Assembly (NCBI RefSeq): GCF_900107415.1 | Contig: NZ_FNPX01000014.1 | Coordinates: 1-64,000, forward strand | Origin: Jannaschia faecimaris | GTDB taxonomy: Bacteria > Pseudomonadota > Alphaproteobacteria > Rhodobacterales > Rhodobacteraceae | Direction of reading: 5' to 3' | DNA: 64,000 nucleotides | In this document: one piece after another, positions 1 to 7,544 of the stretch | How the letters are laid out: every line of letters begins with the position of its first letter | Position numbering within the stretch: position 1 is the first letter of the stretch | Program-made: the position numbers and the translations under genes | Notes under the pieces: generated by a model | What the model saw: the letters and a program-made list of their open reading frames with translations, nothing else | The model's database searches: none | Told to the model about the DNA's origin: nothing

Positions 1-155
1 CACGCGACTTCGACCGACAGATCGCCGAGGTCCAAGTCCGTATCGCCATCATGAACGGCTATACCGCGCTCGGCCTACCCGTCACGAAAACCGTGCGATA
101 AATGTGTCCAGGGAAAGGGGAAGTCCGGTCAGCAGGAGTTTTGTGCAACAAAGCC
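1..155 (+). mobile_element. Right end of an IS5-family insertion sequence (left part outside window)
   Basis: The window opens inside an insertion sequence. The 3' end of a transposase gene (stop at 99-101) is followed by about 50 bp of non-coding DNA ending at 135-155 in GGAGTTTTGTGCAACAAAGCC minus its last base, which resembles the terminal inverted repeat (GGCTTTGTTGCACAAA when read inward) of IS5-type elements. Immediately after 155 the sequence becomes part of an IS3-type orfA read on the other strand, so the IS5-type element appears to have inserted into an older IS. The other end and the target-site duplication are outside the window, so completeness cannot be judged. The boundary is inferred from the repeat-like end. 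Confidence 0.7.
3..101 (+). CDS. IS5-family transposase, C-terminal 32 residues (5' truncated by window edge)
   Basis: The open frame enters from the left edge and reads RDFDRQIAEVQVRIAIMNGY followed by TALGLPVTKTVR and a TAA stop. This matches the C-terminal signature I know from alphaproteobacterial IS5-family DDE transposases (ARDFDRQVAE..VRIAVLNG.TALGIPVT). The catalytic residues lie upstream and cannot be seen. An alternative reading as the tail of a TolC-like outer-membrane protein was considered, but the adjoining IS end makes the transposase reading much more likely. Confidence 0.65.
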   Translation, partial: RDFDRQIAEVQVRIAIMNGYTALGLPVTKTVR

Positions 156-432
156 GCGTAGATCCTTGACCTCGCCCGAAGTCGCAGCGCGCGCTGTGTC
201 GCCCGCCAGGCACTTCTTTCCAGCTTCGAGGAATTCCCTGGACCAACTGTAATACAGGCTCTGGCGATGCCCTCGCGGCGGCACAGCTCGGCGATGCTGT
301 CCTCGCCCTTCAGGCCCCGTCCAGAACGATCCTGATCTTCTCCTCCGCCGAATACTGCTTTCGCGTCGCGCGGCGAATGTCTTTGACGACCTTCTCGCCG
401 TGGCTCTGCTTGGTTCCGGGTTTCTGTCTCAT
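156..432 (-). pseudogene. IS3-family transposase orfA fragment, frameshifted and truncated
   Basis: From ATG at 432-430 the frame reads MRQKPGTKQSHGEKVVKDIR, then RATRKQYSAEEKIRIVLDG, which is the helix-turn-helix start of an IS3-type OrfA. It then hits TGA because of one extra C. In the next frame the family sequence resumes (LKGEDSIAELCRREGIA), a missing base shifts it again, and it continues with SLYYSW and EFLEAGKKCLAGDTARAA until the IS5-type junction at about 156. Two compensating indels, an internal stop and loss of the 3' end show that it is non-functional. An AG-rich ribosome binding site (GAGGAGTGGAG) precedes the start. Confidence 0.7.
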
Positions 433-498
433 CTCCACTCCTCGGTGGTTACGATGAGCCAGAAACCCTCCCTTATCAAATCGACCTAAACTGTCCCA
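156..498 (-). mobile_element. Remnant of an IS3-family element (left end plus part of orfA)
   Basis: Read on the minus strand, the element seems to begin at 498 with TGGGACAGTTTAGGTCG, a TG-starting end as expected for IS3-family ends, followed by a short leader and an orfA beginning at 432. It is cut off at 156 by the right end of an IS5-type element, so orfB and the right IS3 end are missing here. The outer boundary at 498 is inferred only from the TG terminus; no partner inverted repeat is available to test it. Confidence 0.5.
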
Positions 499-881
499 TT
501 GGCGCTGACGTCAGACAGCCAGCCATCTCGTCGTCCTCCTGAAAACGGGATAATTCTATCCCAAAAGGTGGACCGCTTCAGTGGGCGCATTCCAACCAGC
601 TGCATCCGGCAGTTTCGGCTCATCAGAAACGATGACCGAGGCGCACAGCGATGCAGATCAAACTCTCCCCCGACGACATTGAAACCATCGCTCCAATGGA
701 CCAGACGCCGACTATGCACTTACAAATTGATCCGGACCACCCGATGGGGCACGCTGGTGCAATAAACGCTTTCTAACAACGGCGAAGGCCGCTTCCAATT
801 CCGAGCGATAGGACAAGCGGTAGGACATGGTGGCCGATATTATACCAAACCATTGAAATAAAATAAAATATTCTCAGTCCG
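499..881. other. Gap between IS remnants and tRNA-Ala; no confident gene
   Basis: No open frame here has both a good start and protein-like composition. The best small candidate is 651-776 on the plus strand, 41 codons from ATG to TAA (MQIKLSPDDIETIAPMDQ..., ending AGAINAF); it has no clear Shine-Dalgarno sequence and I do not recognise it. A perfect 6-bp inverted repeat with a 4-base loop (gggata/tatccc) lies at 547-562. The stretch may be the edge of an island at the 3' side of the tRNA, but no integrase or attachment repeat is visible. Confidence 0.4.
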
Positions 882-957
<76 letters not shown>

Positions 958-1039
958 CTACCGGCCTGCGACTTAGGACAGGCCATGGGGCGGCGCAAGC
1001 GGAAAAATTGCCTGCATCGCCCGAATTCAGCGACGTGCT

Positions 1040-1369
1040 TCAGTCGTCGTCGTCTTTGGCAACGTCGGCGATTTCGTCGAGCGATACGGTGTCGTCGTCG
1101 TCATCGTCGTCGAGGACATCCTCGTCGTCATCCTCGTCGTCATCGTCCAGGTCAACGTCGTCGTCCAGCAGCAGGTCATCATCGTCCTTGCTGTCCTTCT
1201 TGGCGTCCACGTCGTCCTTGTCTGCGACCAGGATGCGAGTCTTGCCGCCGGTATCGACGCTCACGACTTCGCCCGTGTACGGGCTGACGACGGGGGAGCG
1301 GTTCATATCGTAAAAGCGCTTGCCGGTCGTCGGGCAGACCCGCTTGACGCCCCATTCTTCCTTGGGCAT
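1040..1369 (-). CDS. FYDLN-acid-domain protein (TIGR02300 family)
   Basis: 109 residues. The first ~35 form the conserved domain: MPKEEWGVKR, the CPTTGKRFYDMN motif, and SPVVSPYTGE. This family is known as FYDLN acid/TIGR02300; its function is unknown to me. The last ~60 residues are almost pure aspartate with a few Lys, Leu and Glu, encoded by a GTC/ATC/TCG-rich stretch on the plus strand at about 1045-1200, which is a low-complexity repeat prone to length change. The start at 1369 was chosen because family members begin MPKEEWG; an upstream extension in the same frame has no family similarity. It lies between the tRNA and a divergent SprT-like gene. Confidence 0.9.
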   Translation of the reverse strand: MPKEEWGVKRVCPTTGKRFYDMNRSPVVSPYTGEVVSVDTGGKTRILVADKDDVDAKKDSKDDDDLLLDDDVDLDDDDEDDDEDVLDDDDDDDTVSLDEIADVAKDDDD

Positions 1370-1504
1370 GTCGGTTCCTTCATCTCGTCCGGCCGAAAGT
1401 GGCCTGGGTGTAGGGAATTGGGGTCGGATGCCACAGGGGGCAAGGGCTGGCAAGCCCCTCGATCGCACTGAACGATGGTACGGCTGTTGACTGGGGGAGA
1501 GACC

Positions 1505-2200
1505 ATGACAGATCGCCTTCCCGTTCCCGGCGCGCCGGGTATCGAGGTGGTGCTGCGCCGATCGGCGCGTGCCCGGCGCATGTCGCTCAAGGTCGGGCGA
1601 TCCGACGGGCGTGTTTCCCTGTCTTTGCCGGTGCTGATGCCCTTGGCGGAAGCCGAACAATTCGTTGCCCAGCAGGCCGACTGGATCGCGCGCCACGTCG
1701 CCGCCGCACCCGCCCCGCGCAGGGTTCAGGTCGGGGGGGTCTTGCCGTTGATGGGACGGGATGTCCCTCTGGTTCCCGGTACGGGGCGGTCCGCGCGATT
1801 CATTGGGGAGGCCATTGTCGTTGCCGACGACATGCGGGCGGCCCCGCGGGTCAAGGCCTTGTTGCAGACGATGGCGCGCACGCATCTCGCCGAAGCGGTC
1901 GACCGGCACGCCGAGGTGCTGGGACGTCAGCCCACGAAATTGACTTTGCGCGACACGCGGTCCCGCTGGGGGTCATGCTCCTCGCGCGGAGAGCTGATGT
2001 TCAGTTGGCGGTTGATCATGGCACCGGGGGACGTGCTGGACTACGTGGCCGCGCACGAGGTCGCGCATCTTGCCCACATGGACCATTCCAGCCGTTTCTG
2101 GGCGCAGGTCGAAACCCTGATGCCCGGTTATGCTCCACGAAGGGCATGGCTCAAACAGCATGGGGCGGCGCTGCATGCTGTGGATTTCGGCGGCAAGTAG
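1505..2200 (+). CDS. YgjP/SprT-like zinc metalloprotein (DUF45, M48-type)
   Basis: 231 residues. The C-terminal half has the hallmark RWGSCSSRGEL...WRLIMAP followed by VAAHEVAHLAHMDHSSRFW, in which HExxH and the later His supply zinc ligands and the catalytic Glu. This matches the UTP-pyrophosphatase/metal-dependent hydrolase family (PF01863). The N-terminal ~100 residues include the typical RRSARARRMSLKV strand. The start at 1505 is supported by GGGGGAGA just upstream; a start at 1475 would give ten extra residues. It is followed 15 bp later by a GntR regulator in the same direction. Substrate unknown. Confidence 0.85.
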   Translation: MTDRLPVPGAPGIEVVLRRSARARRMSLKVGRSDGRVSLSLPVLMPLAEAEQFVAQQADWIARHVAAAPAPRRVQVGGVLPLMGRDVPLVPGTGRSARFIGEAIVVADDMRAAPRVKALLQTMARTHLAEAVDRHAEVLGRQPTKLTLRDTRSRWGSCSSRGELMFSWRLIMAPGDVLDYVAAHEVAHLAHMDHSSRFWAQVETLMPGYAPRRAWLKQHGAALHAVDFGGK

Positions 2201-2215
2201 GGTCATGGTTGCGCG

Positions 2216-2863
2216 ATGATGCTCAACCCTCTTCCCGACGGTACCGGTGCCGCGCATGAACGGCTCTACCGGTCACTCCGCAGTCGAATCATGCATGGGG
2301 AGTTGGAGCCGGGGCAGTCGCTCACGCTGCGCGGGGTCGGGCGCGATTATGGTGTCAGCATGACCCCCGTCCGCGAGGCGATGCGACGGTTGGTTGCCGA
2401 AGGGGCACTTTCACTCTCGGCTTCGGGTCGGATCACAACGCCTGCCCTGTCGAATGACCGGATAGAGGAGCTGGCCGCATTGCGGTCCCTTCTGGAGCCG
2501 GAGTTGGCGCTTCGGGCATTGCCGCGAGCGCATCTGGCCTTGATCGACCGGATGGAGGCGATCAACACCGCGATCGCCGAGCAGATCGCGAAGCATGATG
2601 CCTCTGGTTATATACGCACGAATCTAGAGTTCCACCGCACGCTCTATTTGCGCGCGCAGGCACCAGCTATTTTGGCGATGGTGGAAACCGTCTGGCTGCA
2701 ATTGGGGCCGACGATGCGGGCGCTCTACGGTCGATTGAACCGGACCGAGTTGCCAAAGAATCATCGTCTGATTGTGGCGGCGTTGAGGGCTGGGGATGAA
2801 CCCGGGCTCCGTTTGGCCGTGCGCGCCGATGTCACGCAAGGATTGCGGCTTCTGGCGGGCTAA
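2216..2863 (+). CDS. GntR-family transcriptional regulator (FadR/FCD subfamily)
   Basis: 215 residues. The winged helix at about residues 10-70 has the typical pattern (LYRSLRSRIMHGELEPGQ, LRGVGRDYGVSMTPVREAMR, RLVAEGALSL), followed by a helical FCD-type ligand-binding domain (LRSLLEPELALRAL, NLEFHRTLYLRAQ). FCD regulators usually sense organic acids or amino acids. Two tandem ATGs (2216, 2219) are both possible starts. The gene is 15 bp after the SprT-like gene and converges on the following gene, overlapping it by 4 bp. Its target is not evident. It could be tested as a ligand of the TGTGATCACA operators upstream of sucC and sdhC, but nothing here proves that link. Confidence 0.85.
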   Translation: MMLNPLPDGTGAAHERLYRSLRSRIMHGELEPGQSLTLRGVGRDYGVSMTPVREAMRRLVAEGALSLSASGRITTPALSNDRIEELAALRSLLEPELALRALPRAHLALIDRMEAINTAIAEQIAKHDASGYIRTNLEFHRTLYLRAQAPAILAMVETVWLQLGPTMRALYGRLNRTELPKNHRLIVAALRAGDEPGLRLAVRADVTQGLRLLAG

Positions 2864-3486
2864 GCCGTGATCAGTGCGGCCAGGTCGCGCAGGTCTTTGT
2901 GCCCGAGGCCGAGGCCACGTGCGACTGTTCGCAGGAACGCCCGGTCAGAGCGTGAAAGCGGCCCGCCAGCAAGCAGCACGGACACGCTGGCGTTGAAGAT
3001 TACCATCCGTTCCGATGCAGTCAGACCGTCGCGCATCCACAGGAAGTTGGTCGGAACGATCACGCGATCGGCCCGGATCGCGATTTCACGCAGATGCTCC
3101 TTGGTGAAATCCATCTCGGTCGTATTGCGGGCGATTTCCAAAGCGCGGGCAAGCCGGGTCTCGTCTATCTTGCTGGCTTTCCAGATGGCGTGACACATCG
3201 CATCGACGACGCGGAAGCGCGGCCCGTTGCGCAGGCCCGAAATCGCGACCCGCGTCGCACGGCGGTGGAGCCGAAGCCGGTGCGCAACAAGAAGGACAAT
3301 TGCAATAACGGCAAGGCAGCCGCCGATCCAAGGCAGCAGCCGGTTCAACCCTTCGAACAACTGCCACAACGGCTCGGTAAGCGGACCCAGAAGTGCTTCC
3401 TGCTCTTCACGCGGCGTCGTGGCCAGCGCAAGCGCTGGCCAAACCGCGGCAGCCGCTACTCCCAAAACTGTTAAATAGTTACTCAT
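2860..3486 (-). CDS. Membrane-anchored protein with a TerB-like C-terminal region
   Basis: 208 residues, no assigned function. The N-terminus (MSNYLTVLGVAAAAVWPALALA) is signal-peptide- or TM-like. A clear transmembrane helix follows at about 53-70 (LPWIGGCLAVIAIVLLVAHR). The remaining 130 residues are helical and cytosolic, and the last ~60 (RMVIFNASVSVLLAGGPLSRSDRAFLRTVARGLGL) resemble the TerB/DjlA-type helical fold, in which an acidic-helix repeat may bind metal. That similarity is by pattern only. It converges with the GntR gene (4-bp overlap) and lies downstream of the lpdA terminator hairpin. Confidence 0.75.
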   Translation of the reverse strand: MSNYLTVLGVAAAAVWPALALATTPREEQEALLGPLTEPLWQLFEGLNRLLPWIGGCLAVIAIVLLVAHRLRLHRRATRVAISGLRNGPRFRVVDAMCHAIWKASKIDETRLARALEIARNTTEMDFTKEHLREIAIRADRVIVPTNFLWMRDGLTASERMVIFNASVSVLLAGGPLSRSDRAFLRTVARGLGLGHKDLRDLAALITA

Positions 3487-3542
3487 GGCAGGACAAACCC
3501 AGTCAGATGGAAGATTGCTTCCTTCTGTTTGACCATGAGAAA

Positions 3543-3569
3543 GCGGCAGGACTGGGAAAGTCCTGCCGC
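3543..3569 (-). terminator. Hairpin downstream of lpdA, likely end of the suc-odh-lpd transcript
   Basis: A perfect 11-bp stem (gcggcaggact at 3543-3553 with agtcctgccgc at 3559-3569) and a 5-base loop lie 46 bp after the lpdA stop. On the minus strand it is followed only by TTTCTC, so the U-tract is weak. It may act as a terminator or as a 3'-end-stabilising hairpin. Confidence 0.6.
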
Positions 3570-3615
3570 CGGATTGTGACCTTTACGAGGGCATCATGCC
3601 CAATGTGTTAACGGA

Positions 3616-5010
3616 TCATGCATGGATCGCGCCGTCTCCGCAGGCCAGCGCGGCTTCGCGCATCGCCTCCGAATAGGTCGGATGCGCATGGCAGGTGCGG
3701 GCCAAATCCTCGGCGGCGGCCCCGAATTCCATCGCGACACAGACCTCGTGAATCAGGTCCCCCGCCATCGGGCCGATAACATGACAACCGAGGATTCGGT
3801 CAGTCTTGGCGTCGGCCAGCATCTTGACGAAGCCGTCGCCGGCGAAGTTCGCCTTGGCCCGACCGTTGCCCATAAAACTGAACTTGCCGACCTTGTAGTC
3901 GCGGCCCTCTTCCTTGAGTTGCTCTTCTGTCATGCCGACCGAGGCGACTTCGGGATGGGTATAGATCACACCGGGGATCACGTCGTAATTCACGTGACCA
4001 GCCTGACCGGCGAGGATCTCGGCCAAGGCCATGCCCTCGTCCTCGGCCTTATGGGCCAGCATCGGGCCTTCGATCACGTCGCCGATGGCGTAGATGCCCT
4101 CCACGCTTGTCGCATAGCCGTCGTCCACTGCGATCTGACCGCGCTTGGTCATCTTGATTCCCAGTCCGTCCAGACCCAGCCCCTCGGTGTGCGGCTTGCG
4201 ACCGGTGGCGACCAGCACGGTGTCGGCCTTCAGCTCATGTTGGCTGTCGTTCTTGCGCAGGGCATAGTTGACGGTGGCCTTGCCGCCTTTCGCCTCGACC
4301 TTGCTGACGCCGGCCCCTGTGATGAATTTCAGGCCCTGCTTTTGCAGCAGACGCTGGAACTGCTTGGCAACTTCGGCGTCCTGGCCGGGCGTGATGGCGT
4401 CAAGGTATTCGATAACGGTCACGTCGGTCCCAAGCCGGGCATATACCGAGCCCAGCTCCAGCCCGATGACGCCGCCACCGACCACAACCATGGTTTTCGG
4501 GATCGATGCCAACTCCAGCGCGCCGGTTGAGGTCACGATGACCTTCTCGTCGATTTCCACCTCGGCCCCCGGCACATTGGCCGAATCCGATCCCGAGGCG
4601 ATGATGATGTGCTTGGCGTTGTGCGTGTCGTCTCCGACCTTCACCTTGCCGGCCTCGGGGATTGAGCCCCAACCCTTGATCCAGTCCACCTTGTTCTTCT
4701 TGAAAAGAAACTCGATGCCCTTGGTATTCTGGCCGATGACGTCGTCCTTGTAGGCCAGCATTTGCTTCCAGTCGACGGAGGGCGATTTGCCCTTGAGACC
4801 CATCTTGGCGAAGTTGTGCTCTGCCTCGTGCAGGGAGTGTGTGGCATGGAGCATCGCCTTGGAGGGGATGCAGCCGACGTTCAGGCAGGTGCCGCCCAGC
4901 GTCTCCCGCCCCTCGACCACGGCGGTCTTCAGACCCAGCTGCGCGCAGCGGATGGCGCAGACATAGCCGCCGGGGCCGCTTCCGATGATGATGACGTCGT
5001 ATTGGGCCAT
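3616..5010 (-). CDS. lpdA: Dihydrolipoyl dehydrogenase (E3) of 2-oxoglutarate dehydrogenase
   Basis: 464 residues, normal length for E3. It reoxidises dihydrolipoamide on OdhB with FAD and NAD+. Visible features are the FAD dinucleotide motif GSGPGG at 11-16, the redox-active disulfide [13 protein letters not shown] (Cys42, Cys47), an NAD-binding [11 protein letters not shown] around 180, a second FAD motif ([20 protein letters not shown]), and the C-terminal [13 protein letters not shown] with the His-Glu pair at the active site. It is the last gene of the mdh-suc-odh region on the minus strand, so this copy probably serves the 2-oxoglutarate complex. It is separated from odhB by two extra genes. 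Confidence 0.95.
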   Translation of the reverse strand: MAQYDVIIIGSGPGGYVCAIRCAQLGLKTAVVEGRETLGGTCLNVGCIPSKAMLHATHSLHEAEHNFAKMGLKGKSPSVDWKQMLAYKDDVIGQNTKGIEFLFKKNKVDWIKGWGSIPEAGKVKVGDDTHNAKHIIIASGSDSANVPGAEVEIDEKVIVTSTGALELASIPKTMVVVGGGVIGLELGSVYARLGTDVTVIEYLDAITPGQDAEVAKQFQRLLQKQGLKFITGAGVSKVEAKGGKATVNYALRKNDSQHELKADTVLVATGRKPHTEGLGLDGLGIKMTKRGQIAVDDGYATSVEGIYAIGDVIEGPMLAHKAEDEGMALAEILAGQAGHVNYDVIPGVIYTHPEVASVGMTEEQLKEEGRDYKVGKFSFMGNGRAKANFAGDGFVKMLADAKTDRILGCHVIGPMAGDLIHEVCVAMEFGAAAEDLARTCHAHPTYSEAMREAALACGDGAIHA

Positions 5011-5219
5011 GATGCCTCCGGGTCAGTTTCGGGCGTATGCCCGCTCTATTGGTCGCGCCGTACGTCCGCATTACAGACGCGTCGCGCTTGGATCAGATGC
5101 AAACGGAGATAACCAACCGAACGCTCGCCGTGAACCCCAAGGGTCAGATGAATGATCGACGGTCGCGCCCCCCGAAGATGTGCGCCGGAGCGAAACCATG
5201 CGGGCGGTGAGGCCGGAGA

Positions 5220-5396
5220 TCATTTTCTACGCTTTATGATCACATAGGTCGTAAAGGCCGAGATCGCCGCATAGCCCGCCGCCAGATACCACAGGACCGG
5301 ATCAGGCCCACGCCACGCTTGCAGGATCAGAACGAGGATCACCGCGATGGCGACGCGGATGATCCAGAAGGCGATGGCGCGGCGGGTGGGGGTCAT
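5220..5396 (-). CDS. Small two-helix membrane protein between odhB and lpdA
   Basis: 58 residues: MTPTRRAIAFWIIRVAIAVI, then LVLILQAWRGPDPVLWYL and AAGYAAISAFTTYVIIKRRK. Two hydrophobic stretches (about 8-27 and 35-54) separated by a short polar loop, with positive charges at both ends, predict a two-pass inner-membrane protein with both termini inside. It sits in line with the TCA operon, 210 bp before lpdA and 42 bp after the MltR-like gene. It is short but composition and context argue that it is real. I know similar short ORFs beside lpd in related genomes, but no function. Confidence 0.65.
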   Translation of the reverse strand: MTPTRRAIAFWIIRVAIAVILVLILQAWRGPDPVLWYLAAGYAAISAFTTYVIIKRRK

Positions 5397-5437
5397 GGGG
5401 CGTCCTGTTCCAATCAGAGCCTAAGCACTTCCTACGA

Positions 5438-5968
5438 TTACTTCCACTCAACGGTTCTTTGATTTGACTCTGGATCAACTAGAATGTGTTTGATACGCAT
5501 CGACGAATACGGGCTCGACTCCCTTGCCCATACAAATCGGTTTCCCAGAACTTCGACTAATGAAATGCCGATGTAGTCTGCTTTGGCAAAGGCGACCTGA
5601 TGGCTATCCATTTCAGAACTATGCCGTATGTTGATGATCCCAAATCTCTCACAGATCCTCTGGATGTCTAATCCTGTAAAATCAGCCCTCCAATCATGTG
5701 AGAAACGATTCCGAACTTGGGCCAGCGTCTTAACCGCATTTGCCTCTTCACATGAGATCAAGCCCAAAGCTTCGGCAAACTGTCGAGTTTGGCTCGCGTT
5801 CATCCGCCCGTCCTCGCCAAAGAGAGCTTCAGCTGCCTTGTTCCGATTCAGGCATGCGAGAACGCCCTGCCGAATAAGTTCCTCGATATAGGAAGAAGCC
5901 AAGATGATACGTGAGCGGGGCCGCTCATCATTAAGTCGTAGAACGAACCCCCCTGCATCATTCTTCAT
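5438..5968 (-). CDS. MltR-like (mannitol-repressor-family) protein inserted in the odh operon
   Basis: 176 residues, all-helical prediction. Segments such as RIILASSYIEELIRQGVLAC, a short variable loop, then ALGLISCEEANAVKTLAQVR and NRFSHDW resemble the MltR family, where a helical bundle contains an RN.F.H motif (also seen in DUF4145/HEPN-like proteins). Base composition is clearly more AT-rich than the flanking TCA genes and codon use differs, which suggests recent acquisition. It lies between odhB (34 bp away) and the small membrane protein. Whether it regulates anything is unknown; a HEPN-like RNase or toxin role is an alternative because of the RN-F-H residues. Confidence 0.6.
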   Translation of the reverse strand: MKNDAGGFVLRLNDERPRSRIILASSYIEELIRQGVLACLNRNKAAEALFGEDGRMNASQTRQFAEALGLISCEEANAVKTLAQVRNRFSHDWRADFTGLDIQRICERFGIINIRHSSEMDSHQVAFAKADYIGISLVEVLGNRFVWARESSPYSSMRIKHILVDPESNQRTVEWK

Positions 5969-6002
5969 CTGGTGGACCTCTGAGCTTACGCATTCCGCAT
6001 CC

Positions 6003-7541
6003 TCACAAATCCATCAACAACCGACGCGGATCCTCCAGCGCTTCTTTCACGCGCACGAGGAACGTCACCGCACCCTTGCCGTCCACGATGCGGTGGTCAT
6101 ACGAAAGCGCCAGATACATCATCGGGCGGATCACGATTTCGCCGCCGACGACCATGGGGCGGTCCTGAATCTTGTGCATCCCGAGAATGCCCGACTGCGG
6201 CGGGTTAAGGATGGGCGACGACATCAGCGAGCCGTAGACGCCGCCGTTGGAGATGGTGAACGTGCCGCCCTGCATGTCGGCCATCGACAGCTTGCCGTCG
6301 CGCGCGGCGGCCCCCTTTTCAGCGATGGCCTTTTCGATCTCGGCAAAGGACATGGCGTCGGCGTCGCGGATGACCGGGACCACGAGGCCCTGCGGCGTGC
6401 CGGCGGCGATGCCCATATGGACGAAGTTCTTGTAGACGACATCGGTGCCGTCGATTTCGGCGTTCACCTCGGGCACTTCGCGCAGGGCATGAACACAGGC
6501 CTTGGTGAAGAAGGACATGAAGCCCAGTTTCACGCCGTGCTTTTTCAGGAACAGGTCCTTGTACTCGTTGCGCAGGTCCATGACCGCCTTCATGTCCACC
6601 TCGTTGTAGGTGGTTAGCATGGCGGCGGTATTCTGGCTGTCCTTCAGGCGCTTGGCGATGGTCTGGCGCAGGCGGGTCATCTTCACCCGCTCCTCCCGCG
6701 CCGCGTCGCTGGCTGCGACGGGCGCGCGGGGGGCTGCGGCGGGCGCGGGGGCGACCGGGGTGCTTGCCTTGGCGGCGGTGGCAGCTTTCATCACATCTTC
6801 CTTCATCACGCGTCCGTCCCGGCCCGAGCCGGAAACCTGATCTGCGGACAGGCCTTTTTCGGCCATCAGCTTCTTGGCTGAGGGGGCATTCTCCACGTCG
6901 GCCCCGGCGTCGGCGGGGGCGGCCTGCGGCGCGGGGGTATCGGACTTGGGCGCAGCGGTGCTGGCTCCGGACCCGGAGGTCAGTACGGCGAGCTTGCCAC
7001 CGGCGGCGACGGTCTCACCCTCCTTAGCCAGGATTTCGCCTAACGTACCGGCACCCGGGCTGGGCACCTCGACCGAAACCTTGTCGGTTTCCAGCTCGCA
7101 GAGCATTTCGTCGGCTTCGACGGTGTCGCCGATCGATTTGAACCAGGTGGCGACTGTGGCTTCAGAAACGGACTCGCCCAACGCGGGAACCATCACGTCG
7201 ATCACCTCGCCGCCGGTGTCTGCGGGGGGATCGCCTGCCGGTGCGTCGTCAGAGTCGGCTTCGGCTTCGGTTTTTTCGGGTTTGGGCGCGGGGGCCGCGC
7301 CTTCGCCTTCCGAGATGGTCGCCAACAGGGCGTTTACTCCTACGGTCTCGCCCTCGTTCGCAACGATCTCGCCCAGGGTGCCTGCGGCGGGGGACGGCAC
7401 TTCGACGGTGACTTTATCGGTTTCCAGCTCGCAGAGCATTTCATCGGCAGCGACGGCATCGCCCGGTTGCTTGAACCAGGTGGCGACGGTGGCTTCGGTA
7501 ACGGACTCGCCCAGGGTTGGGACTTTGACTTCGATGGACAT
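6003..7541 (-). CDS. odhB: Dihydrolipoyl succinyltransferase (E2) with two lipoyl domains
   Basis: 512 residues, longer than the ~405 of E. coli SucB because the lipoyl domain is duplicated. The first domain starts at residue 2 with lipoyl-lysine ETDK at 43, the second starts near 114 with ETDK at 154; the two are nearly identical over ~50 residues. They are joined by an Ala/Pro/Glu-rich linker. A peripheral-subunit-binding domain follows (about 220-255, [21 protein letters not shown]), then the catalytic domain ending in [16 protein letters not shown] with the catalytic His and Asp. It transfers succinyl from ThDP on SucA to CoA. It lies 3 bp after sucA, so the two are surely co-transcribed. 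Confidence 0.95.
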   Translation of the reverse strand: MSIEVKVPTLGESVTEATVATWFKQPGDAVAADEMLCELETDKVTVEVPSPAAGTLGEIVANEGETVGVNALLATISEGEGAAPAPKPEKTEAEADSDDAPAGDPPADTGGEVIDVMVPALGESVSEATVATWFKSIGDTVEADEMLCELETDKVSVEVPSPGAGTLGEILAKEGETVAAGGKLAVLTSGSGASTAAPKSDTPAPQAAPADAGADVENAPSAKKLMAEKGLSADQVSGSGRDGRVMKEDVMKAATAAKASTPVAPAPAAAPRAPVAASDAAREERVKMTRLRQTIAKRLKDSQNTAAMLTTYNEVDMKAVMDLRNEYKDLFLKKHGVKLGFMSFFTKACVHALREVPEVNAEIDGTDVVYKNFVHMGIAAGTPQGLVVPVIRDADAMSFAEIEKAIAEKGAAARDGKLSMADMQGGTFTISNGGVYGSLMSSPILNPPQSGILGMHKIQDRPMVVGGEIVIRPMMYLALSYDHRIVDGKGAVTFLVRVKEALEDPRRLLMDL

Positions 7542-7544
7542 GAC

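Noticed and set aside
3-101. C-terminus of a TolC-like outer-membrane protein
   Set aside because: The sequence fits the IS5 transposase tail better and an IS-type terminal repeat follows immediately.
1080-1200. Repetitive gtcgtc/tcatcg stretch as a CRISPR or tandem repeat array
   Set aside because: It is the Asp-codon run of the FYDLN-acid gene, with no spacers or conserved repeat units.
1370-1909. Upstream extension of the FYDLN-acid reading frame
   Set aside because: The extension runs antisense through the SprT-like gene; the family start MPKEEWG fixes the start at 1369.
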